NCBI GenBank assembly: GCA_009827215.1
Contig: WUAJ01000122.1
Location: 1 to 7,187, forward strand
Length of the DNA stretch: 7,187 bases
DNA from: Phycisphaeraceae bacterium
GTDB taxonomy: Bacteria; Planctomycetota; Phycisphaerae; Phycisphaerales; UBA1924
Direction: 5' to 3'
In this document: in pieces, positions 5,911 through 7,187 of the stretch
Layout: each line of letters opens with the position of its first letter
Position numbering within the stretch: the first letter of the stretch is position 1
Position numbers and translations under genes: made by a program
Notes under the pieces: model-generated
Told to the model about the DNA's origin: nothing
What the model saw: only the letters and a program-made list of their open reading frames with translations
Databases searched by the model: none

Positions 5911-7104
5911 CTAAAGATTCCCTCTCCGCTCCTGTTCAAGTTCCAATGACTCGAACAGTGCTTTGAAGTTCCCCTTTCCGAAGCTCTGCGATCCTCTTCG
6001 GCAGATGATCTCGATGAAGAAGGTCGGGCGGTCCTGCAGCGGCTTGGTGAAGAGCTGGAGCAGGTACCCCTCGTCGTCCGCATCAACCAGGATTCCCAGA
6101 TCGCGGACGCGTTGGTGGTCTTCTTTGACGACATCATGGCCGTGGTCTTTGAGCATCTTGTTGACGCGTTCCCAGACGAGCTCGTAGTAGGTGTCCGGCA
6201 TGTTCAAGAAGTCCACACCGCGACGACGGAGCTCGGCGACGGTCGAGAGTTCATCGTCTGTGCGGAACGCGAGGTGTTGCACTCCGGGGGTCATGTCGTG
6301 CCACTCGAGGTATTCCTGGATCTGCGACTTCTTGAGACCTTCCGCGGGCTCGTTGATCGGCATCTTGATGAGGTTGTTGCCGCTCGCCATCACCTTGGAC
6401 ATGAGCGCGGAGTATTCAGTGGAGATGTCCGCATCATCGAAGTGCTTGAACATCTTGAATCCCATGACATCCTCGTACCACTTGACCCAGTGGTTCATCT
6501 TGCCGTCTTCGACATTTCCGACGAAGTGATCGCAGTACATCAGACCACATGGATTCTCTTCGTTGTACTTGTTGAGCGGCGAATCGATCTTCTGGAAGGT
6601 CGGCATGAACAGACCTCCCTGACGCAGCTTCTCGTACTCGTACTCACCTGTTCGCGAGACGAAGGTGTGGATCACGCGGCCGTAGATCTTGATCGACGCG
6701 ACGGTGACGGATCCCTTCTCGTCTTCGAGCGTGCGAGGGGCTTGTGCACACTCAGCTCCATTGGCGATCGCTTGGTCGTACGCGGCTTGAGCGTCTTGCA
6801 CTGTGAGCGCGACTTCCTTGACTCCATCGCCGTAGCGTTTGAGTTCTTCCGCGGCGGGATGCTCTTTGGTGAGCGGTGTCGTTAAGAGCATGCGGATGTT
6901 CCCCTGCGTCAGCAGGTAGTCCGCTTCGGTGCGCAATCCCGTGGTGAGATCTGCGATCTGATCGATCCGGAATCCGAAGGTGTGCGCGTAGAAATACGCG
7001 GCTTGCTTCGCGTTTCCCACATAGAAACGGACATGGTCTACATCGATCAGGGTCAATGGATCAGCGCTCAGCGCGGTGCTGGTCTCGGTGGATGCGGTCG
7101 TCAT
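5911..7104 (-). CDS. hpd: 4-hydroxyphenylpyruvate dioxygenase
   Basis: This 397-residue cytoplasmic non-haem iron enzyme converts 4-hydroxyphenylpyruvate and O2 to homogentisate and CO2, the second step of tyrosine breakdown. It has the two vicinal-oxygen-chelate halves of the family: an N-terminal domain from LIDVDHVRFYVGNAKQAAYF (about 19-38) and a catalytic C-terminal domain from about residue 188. The 2-His-1-Glu iron triad is visible: His193 in YCDHFVGNV, His277 in GVQHLAFRTDD and Glu365 in FFIEIICRRG. Spacing is close to that of characterised enzymes. The C-terminal GNFKALFESLELEQERRGNL matches the helix that closes the active site and resembles the long animal/Streptomyces type more than the short Pseudomonas type. 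AAGGA (7116-7112) seven bases before ATG 7104 sets the start and overlaps the stop codon of the preceding gene, suggesting an operon. Homogentisate dioxygenase is not visible in the window. Confidence 0.97.
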   Translation of the reverse strand: MTTASTETSTALSADPLTLIDVDHVRFYVGNAKQAAYFYAHTFGFRIDQIADLTTGLRTEADYLLTQGNIRMLLTTPLTKEHPAAEELKRYGDGVKEVALTVQDAQAAYDQAIANGAECAQAPRTLEDEKGSVTVASIKIYGRVIHTFVSRTGEYEYEKLRQGGLFMPTFQKIDSPLNKYNEENPCGLMYCDHFVGNVEDGKMNHWVKWYEDVMGFKMFKHFDDADISTEYSALMSKVMASGNNLIKMPINEPAEGLKKSQIQEYLEWHDMTPGVQHLAFRTDDELSTVAELRRRGVDFLNMPDTYYELVWERVNKMLKDHGHDVVKEDHQRVRDLGILVDADDEGYLLQLFTKPLQDRPTFFIEIICRRGSQSFGKGNFKALFESLELEQERRGNL

Positions 7105-7114
7105 CTCAGAATCC

Positions 7115-7187
7115 TTATGTCAACTCTTGGGCGGTGAATCTGCGGTTGGCGACAGGGATATCGCCGGCGGGAGCCCAGGTCCCGCTC
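7115..7187 (-). CDS. 3' end of an unidentified gene upstream of hpd
   Basis: The last 23 codons of a minus-strand frame run off the window edge and end in TAA (7117-7115), ten bases before the hpd start. The residues include GTWAPAGDIPVANRRF and end in AQELT. The stop overlaps the hpd ribosome binding site (TAAGGA), an arrangement typical of coupled genes, which supports a real coding end. The fragment is too short to identify. A tyrosine-catabolism partner would be expected from context but is not shown. The other minus frame that runs in from the edge has no stop before the hpd start. Confidence 0.5.
   Translation of the reverse strand, partial: SGTWAPAGDIPVANRRFTAQELT

Noticed and set aside
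6112..6885. 257-codon plus-strand open frame inside hpd
   Set aside because: It lies wholly antisense to the catalytic and N-terminal domains of hpd, and its Val/Leu/Asp/Glu bias mirrors the hpd codons.

Overview
The window looks like chromosomal DNA of a planctomycete, most likely a Phycisphaerae-type bacterium. This is an inference from three things: a secreted protein with a short C-terminal sorting signal of the PEP-CTERM type in its 'PAP...RRRR' form, GC-rich genes (about 60% in spot counts), and a set of housekeeping genes scattered in short operons. No rRNA, tRNA, CRISPR array, transposase or insertion sequence was seen.

Layout. On the plus strand lie an archaeal/bacterial-type glycogen debranching enzyme (101-2146) and a seven-helix Bax inhibitor-1/YccA-family membrane protein (2245-3039). 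Everything after that reads on the minus strand. In transcription order from the right edge: the 3' tip of an unidentified gene (7115-7187), 4-hydroxyphenylpyruvate dioxygenase hpd (5911-7104) closed by a good rho-independent terminator (5857-5883), an unrecognised gene (5376-5786), a ribbon-helix-helix DNA-binding protein (4755-5348), a possible 18-residue small ORF overlapping a strong hairpin (4663-4726), a secreted PEP-CTERM-like protein (4042-4569), a conserved-looking protein of unknown function with a possible leaderless start (3517-4011), and a STAS-domain anti-sigma-factor antagonist (3069-3428). The plus-strand pair and the STAS gene converge with only 29 bases between them.

The stretch 4663-5883 is the most unusual part. 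It is clearly more AT-rich than its surroundings (about 33-48% GC in spot counts) and has fewer GATC sites. It holds two genes, possibly three, with short gaps of 27-28 bases, has its own candidate promoter with a dyad operator, and is bounded by hairpin terminators. It reads as a small acquired regulatory cassette carrying a DNA-binding protein, with no recognised partner toxin. This is the best candidate for an undescribed system here, but the sequence alone does not show its function.

The remaining genes do not form one pathway. Glycogen/maltodextrin debranching, tyrosine catabolism (hpd), membrane homeostasis and signalling are simply adjacent.
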